Positions 58,401 through 64,000 of a stretch of DNA of 64,000 nucleotides are shown one piece after another; the stretch's first letter is position 1; each line of letters begins with the position of its first letter. The position numbers and the translations under genes are program-made. A model generated the notes under the pieces. It saw nothing but the letters and a program-made list of their open reading frames with translations. It was not told where the DNA came from and did not search any database. Source of the DNA: Coffea arabica (Eukaryota > Streptophyta > Magnoliopsida > Gentianales > Rubiaceae); assembly GCF_036785885.1 (NCBI RefSeq), contig NC_092329.1, positions 1,178,001 through 1,242,000 of the forward strand, given 5' to 3'.

Positions 58401-61400
58401 TCCATTAGGCTTACCTTCAGTCTCACAAATTTCCCGGGTGATGTTATTTCCCACCTGTGTATTTAAGTTATTAATGAAGTAAGAAGGGCCTGATCCGAAA
58501 AGGAATAATGATAACATAGGACAAAAGTGCAAATGACATTGAAGTTGTTTTAGAAGACTAGCTAATGCATCTTTCACAAGACATGAGTAGAGAAGAGCAC
58601 AAATTAATTCAAAATAAACCTTCTGAAACAAAAACCAACATATACTTGTTTTTCCTGGAAAGTAAAATATCACTTAAGACCACCAAATCAAAAGGCCTCA
58701 ATCAAAACCTCGAAGGATCAATTATTGATAAGCATGCAAGGATCAATCATTGATAGAAATTTATATTTTAGAGAATCATAGAAATTGTTAAGAGAATCAT
58801 AAAATTATTTTATAGAAGCTTGCACTTTAGTGAATTAGATTCCTCTATACAGGATCTTACATTGACAGGAATTGCACAGTTCTGTTACCTAAAGCCTGGG
58901 TGCTGAGAAACAATGTGGAAATCCAACATCCTTAATTTTGACAGCAGCTATCCTCAGATTTGGACAAATAACTACCTTTTCTAGCTCCAAATTTTCAACA
59001 ATGGACAAAGAAATGGCAAAATGTAATCAACAAGGAGAAATTCCTGAATTGAAATAAGCAAGCTGACTTCCTTTTTAAAAATGCTCTAGTTACTAGAATG
59101 TCTTTGACTGTAAAGTCCAAATTGTCACCAATGCACCCAGTTGAAAGTCCATTTTAAGGTCAATGAAATGTTAAACTTTCAATATTTGCTTTAGAGTATC
59201 ACTTTACACATCGAATCAGTCTGCCCATGAGTGAGCTTTGCAAACCATTAAAATTGTTATATGCATGCATCTGCACAAAGTGTTTGTTGTTCCATCCATT
59301 TGATTGTCTTCCTTTTACTTTTAGACATCCCAAAGCATTAGCTGATTCATAAAGCAGGAAGAGATGGTCCAGAGATATCGTGGCCTTCACATATAGGGAC
59401 TTTTACTTCTATAAGAGTGTCGTCCTGTTAGTGACAATTCAGAGGCATGCAGCTAATCGTGTCTTGCTCCATTTCATTCAAGTTTCATTCAGCTGAAACA
59501 CATCCTTAAAAAGTAAAAACGGACCCAAAATGGGCTACAGGTGACAACTAACAACAAGATGAATGAGTTCCAGAAATTACCAAACCATTCTCTGTATCAA
59601 GAAAGCTGCACTTGTTAGCAATTATCCAGCCCTATATAGGAAAAGTATTCAATCAGGGATCAGAATAATAAATACAGCATGCCAACTCTGGATGACATAT
59701 GCAGAGGTGTCAAACCTGTTGATCTTTGAGTTCTGTAATAATATCATCAGCAACCTTTGTGTAATATGAGCTGTCATGAAAACTAAATTCATTCAAAATC
59801 ATGTTTCCTTTGTACACTATGATCTGTTATCATAATCAAATTGATCTAGAACTTTATAAAATTAACCACCCGCGCTTTATAAAAAAGAACTCTTTAAAAT
59901 TACCTTTTCTCAAGCAATTTTGTTGACTGGGTGACTCTTTCATGTTGCATCAGGTCCAGTGTCTGTAAAAAACACCATGAAGCTATCAAAAGGATATAAT
60001 AATTAAATTTGCTCAAATACCTTATATTGAAGATTGCTTGTTTTATTCTGTATATAATAACTTTTAATGTCTAGGCTGACAAGGTAATCATTTGGTGATT
60101 ATCTAGAAATAGTATTAGGAAAAGGCAAGGTTCCTCTAGTCTGTGTAGTATCTGGTCAGGAATAAGACTTGCTTTCATGTGAGAGAAAAGTTAGTTAAAA
60201 TAATTCTACTCTGTATCTTCAAACTACTATTTTTGTGTTGCATCCAAGGTACTAGTACTAAAATTTGCTCTTAAGGTTATAGTGGCAATAAATTTGATTT
60301 AATCTCAACTACCTGGTCAAATCAGGAATATGCAAAGCCAGATTATCATGTGCAGTAATATAAACAAAACTACAGAAATTGTCCCACATAAACAAAATAA
60401 TTAGGTACAACCTATTTGCTTAAACATTAGTCATCTGTTTCGAATTGGCCTCAAAGTTGAACAGTAAAATACTTTGGGGCAAAACAAACTCTTAAAAATT
60501 CTAGCTCAATCTTTTACTTAATACTACTACAAGCACAACTTGACAAATTATCTTCCGTCACCCATTGTGTTGTCTATCATGACAAAATCAATTCCTTCTA
60601 AAGTGAAGAGAATTGACCAAGTAGATCCATCCTCATAACGTTCCCCACCTTTTCACTAGCCGCTTCTTTCTAATTAACAGTTTCTGCCTACAACATATGA
60701 TAGAATAAGAAACACTACATATTCAAAGGTATCATTATAAAGGACACAGCCATATTCTTCACAGTGAACTTCACTATGTACATGCATGTTGCGTGCAAGG
60801 ATATAGTATCCAGACTTTTGACTGCATCTAACAGGTTGATTTTAAGGGCAGGTATATCACTAGTCATAGGAGTAAGCATTTTCCAGAAAACAAATATAAT
60901 GGCATAATTTTATTACTCCCAATGAATTTCCTATAAAAAAACAAGGTTTGGAAAGGGGATACACATAAAATGAAAGAACTACTAAATGATCAACCAGGCT
61001 GATATCCAAGAGACCAATTTGCTATGAAAACAGAAAATTAGCTAAGTGGTAGTTTGGAACAGAATATAGAGAAAGTGATTTTGGATCTTAAGAGGAACGA
61101 AAGGTACAAGGAAATAAAGGGTGTCAATTTAAAAACATGACAGATCCATTTGTAATGGAATAGCAAGGCAACGTATTACACTGCATCCTGCTATCTCCAA
61201 ATCAACTAACATCATCACCATTGGTTCATCACAGAAATAGGGGTGCCAGAAAGCAGCAACATTCTCAAGCATGGAGTACTGTTTTATTTTATTCTTTAAT
61301 CAGGTAGCCTGTACCCTTTTACCTTTTTTTTCCCTTTTTATATTTGATGGCAGGGGGTCTTTAAACAGGAGGGCTATACACAGATTTTAGCACCACTTCA

Positions 61401-63156
61401 ACCTAATAAGCTCAGCATACATGCCACAAGAGATAACTAACCTGGTTCAGTGTAGATGAATCTAGTTCCAGTGAAGTTATTTTCCTCTGCTTTTCCAGAA
61501 TCTGGGAACAGATTAGTCCCTTCTCCTTCATTATGCGATCTTTTTCCTCTTTAACTCGCTTTGTCTCATTTTTCACTGCAGTAAGTAGTCAAAGAGTCAA
61601 TTGAGAAAGAAAATTTTTGTGGTGCCTTACATAATCTCCAAGATTAACAGGAACTAAAATATTATAAAATAATAGACAGAATTTTAAGCTCGCTGTGATA
61701 CTGATATAAGAATAAATTATATCCAGAACCAACTTCATTTCTATCAGAATCTGGAACAGAAACAGAAACTAGTATCTCCACAACCCGCAATGCATGTAAA
61801 GAAAATGCATAATTAGAATCACGTAGCTCCCATCAGATGCGGATACACGTTCTACTATTTTAAAAACAAAAAATCTAATGGAAAATACTGGAAGCCGTCA
61901 TTCTATCTAAGTTTGAAAAAAGTAAAGTGAACTTCGCCCAGAAGTTATAGCAGAAGAGTTAGCAACAAGTTGAGAAATTTAATTAAAAAGAAGGACGCAA
62001 TAAAAAAGTAAATCAGTAGATTTGCCTGTTCGTGTAACTTCTGAAAACCTTGAATATCTTACTTTAGACATTATACAAAGTTCCATTCGAACTCAATTCA
62101 CTAGCCCCTCCATGGTCTTTGGTTACGTTCTTTTTATTGATGCTAATTTTTCCAGACTAGGACCTCAGATGTCTTTTACCAAAGTTGAAATTTACGAGCA
62201 AAAGTTCATTAATGATGTAGCCATTTAAATCTCTTTTTTTCCCCAGTTTTTCGTTTTGCCATGTTTATCATGACTTGTGAGGCATCCTGGAGAAGATGAG
62301 CACTGAGGCCCATCCTATGAAGCTAAAAGTATATGGTGCACCTACAACCCTCAAACGGATACATGTTAGACACAACTAGAGTCAATGCAACCCAACCAAT
62401 AGGAGGATTCATTACCTCAATGATAGTGTGAGCGTAACTTGAGCTGCTATAGTTTAGTATCAATAATCAATGTAGACTCAAGTAACTACATTGGTCCCGA
62501 ACAGCCTCTAGTAACAATACTATGAATAACTAATAAAAGAGACAACAAGCATGAGCAGATCTTTTACTGCAATTAAAAAAAAAAATCTTGCTGCAATACA
62601 AGCACTTGTGCAACATAAGTACGATTTACGAATCCTAATTTTGTGGCAGCTATTCGATTTTGCCCACCAGTACCACTTCAAACAATACGAACTTGACAAA
62701 ATACTGAAAGTTGGCCAAAAAAAAAATTTCATCCAATATGTTTCTTCAAAAATTTATGAGCTTCTTCTACAGAGTGAAGAGGAAGACAAGGCCAGAGACA
62801 GAGACAGAGTTACCAAAATCGAGGTCTCTTTCGAGATTCCGAATAGTAGTGAGGTGGATTTGCTGTTGTGCCGATAGCTTAGCCGCTTGATCTTCCACCT
62901 CTGAAGTTGTTAAATCCAGAAATTACGTAACGATAACTAAAGAAGTAACATTTACGCATCCAAATTTGCAATCAACACAACATCGCAATGAAAGTTGATT
63001 TAGCTTCATACAGTAGTCCGAAATTTGGGAATGATTGAAAATTTCTGGAGGAAAGTCAGAGTAAAAAAAAAAAGTTAATTAAAAAGAAAACACAGTAGGA
63101 AGAGAACCGGTCATTTGAGTGCGTAGAGTCCTCATATACTGCAAATAATCCTCCAT
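55450..63156 (-). CDS. Coiled-coil protein of unknown function
   Basis: Nine small minus-strand exons (63108-63156, 62814-62900, 61442-61575, 59904-59962, 59716-59770, 58415-58454, 57646-57755, 55970-56017, 55450-55551) with GT-AG borders keep frame and give 227 residues. A 5'-UTR exon ends at about 63314 (CTCTG/GTAACT). The start reads MEDYLQYMRTLRTQMT. Most of the chain is charged, heptad-like coiled coil (EEKDRIMKEKGLICSQILEK, FDAAKAELDQMVQMKYN). No enzyme motif, signal peptide or membrane span is seen. Introns are long compared with the exons (about 7 kb of intron). I do not recognise the family. Exon choice is by hand: the 40-nt exon 6 and the weak GTTTGA donor after exon 5 are least sure, and extra or alternative exons may exist. 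It might act as a scaffold or cytoskeletal/chromatin-linked partner, but nothing in the sequence decides this. Confidence 0.7.
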
Positions 63157-63313
63157 TTTTTCGATGCCTGATACAATCGAATCCATACAACCAAAAAAAT
63201 AAAGTGAGGAAAGTGTGGAGGGAGTAAAAATAGAAAGTTTAATTATGGATAAGAATCTGTAAGCTTTTCAATCTGGAATCAAAGACGAAATTAATCGGGC
63301 GTAAGACAGTTAC

Positions 63314-63440
63314 CAGAGAGGAATGGGTGAACTCTTGGAATTATGAAGCGAATAAAGGAAAGCACAAAGAAGGAATTCTGTAGCTCTGCAAGGGTTGTCT
63401 GTGTCTGTGTGAGAGAGAATGAGACTGAATTTGGAGGGAA
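63314..63440 (-). other. Probable 5'-UTR exon of the coiled-coil gene
   Basis: The minus strand ends CATTCCTCTCTG before GTAACTGTC, a good donor. The next acceptor, TATCAG at about 63168-63173, lies 12 bases before the ATG. A CT-rich leader supports this. The 5' end is not fixed. Confidence 0.5.
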
Positions 63441-64000
63441 AAAAAGGGCAGAGGAAGTTGGTTCAAGTTGGTTCCGTTGTGAGACACTGGTGCATGCTAG
63501 TGAGATAATGCTCAGCTTGTATTGGTCATTTTTTTTAACAAGTTTTTCAAATAAATACAATGTTATAATAATATATAATAATTCAAAAAACATCTCATCC
63601 ATAAAATATATAAAAAATTTTAAAAACTTTTATAATAAAAAATTTTCATATACATTGTTACAATAAAATTTTTTAATAACACCCTCAAAAATAACTAAAT
63701 CCAAACGAATATATAAATCAACGGCCAACATGAGATTTATACTGGTATACCATCCTACTGGTTTCGAATCTTCTGTCCCCAAATTAATCTCTATCCCCTC
63801 TGTCCTTTCTTTGTATAACTGTCACGTGTCTCTAACTTTTTGATAACCCAAACTTTTTGTCCATTTTTGTATTAGGAAATAGTGAATAGTTAATTGTATT
63901 ACGAAAACCTCAATCACTTCAGGATTCAGTTTTATGAATATCTATAAGTTATGATAAATCACATCTTGAATATCTTTATGGCAAATTTGGACTAGTTAAA
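63441..64000. other. AT-rich intergenic DNA at the right edge
   Basis: Upstream of the coiled-coil gene. A very AT-rich stretch at 63530-63680 could be a worn MITE (AATAACACCCTCAAAAATAA, then CTAAATCCAAACGA). No gene is seen. Confidence 0.5.

Overview
The window is nuclear DNA from a eudicot plant. The protein genes have many introns, the intergenic DNA is AT-rich and carries many transposons, and there is a TIR-type NLR resistance-gene fragment (TIR-NB-LRR genes are absent from grasses). Gag-only LTR elements of the kind at the left edge were described early in coffee, so a Coffea-like asterid is possible, but nothing here proves the genus.

Layout. Positions 1-6780 are a young LTR element with a gag/protease region and no recognisable polymerase or integrase; its left LTR runs off the window. 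Positions 6987-24153 are a two-copy tandem duplication (unit A about 6987-16286, unit B about 16298-24153). Each unit holds a possible old retroelement remnant, one arm of a Mutator-like MITE, an AT-rich repeat, a 5'-truncated LINE with a 14-bp target duplication, and a two-exon TIR-NB gene that lacks LRRs and runs into a short hydrophobic module. Each also holds an ACGT/W-box-rich promoter-like stretch. Unit A alone carries a 1.4-kb element with 8-bp target duplications; a relative lies at 33057-34119. Both contain a tRNA-like A-box/B-box segment.

The right 40 kb is conserved gene space. It holds a mid-SUN nuclear-envelope/ER protein (+, 25664-28703), SWC5 of the SWR1 remodeller (-, 29764-31874) and an intronless berberine-bridge-enzyme-like oxidase (+, 34969-36738). 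These are followed by translation factor eIF2D (+, 38417-45798), sucrose-phosphate synthase of the SPS4 (C) family (+, 48209-54601) and an unidentified coiled-coil gene (-, 55450-63156). I rebuilt every exon chain by hand; each keeps frame and ends at a stop.

The genes do not form a pathway; each is a separate housekeeping or metabolic locus. The TIR-NB region gives the most to follow up. About 2 kb (10315-12321 against 19639-21645) shows no difference I could find, introns included, while both flanks differ by a few percent. This looks like gene conversion inside a tandem repeat. Both copies share an unusual fusion of a truncated NB domain to a short membrane-like module that also occurs separately in each unit.
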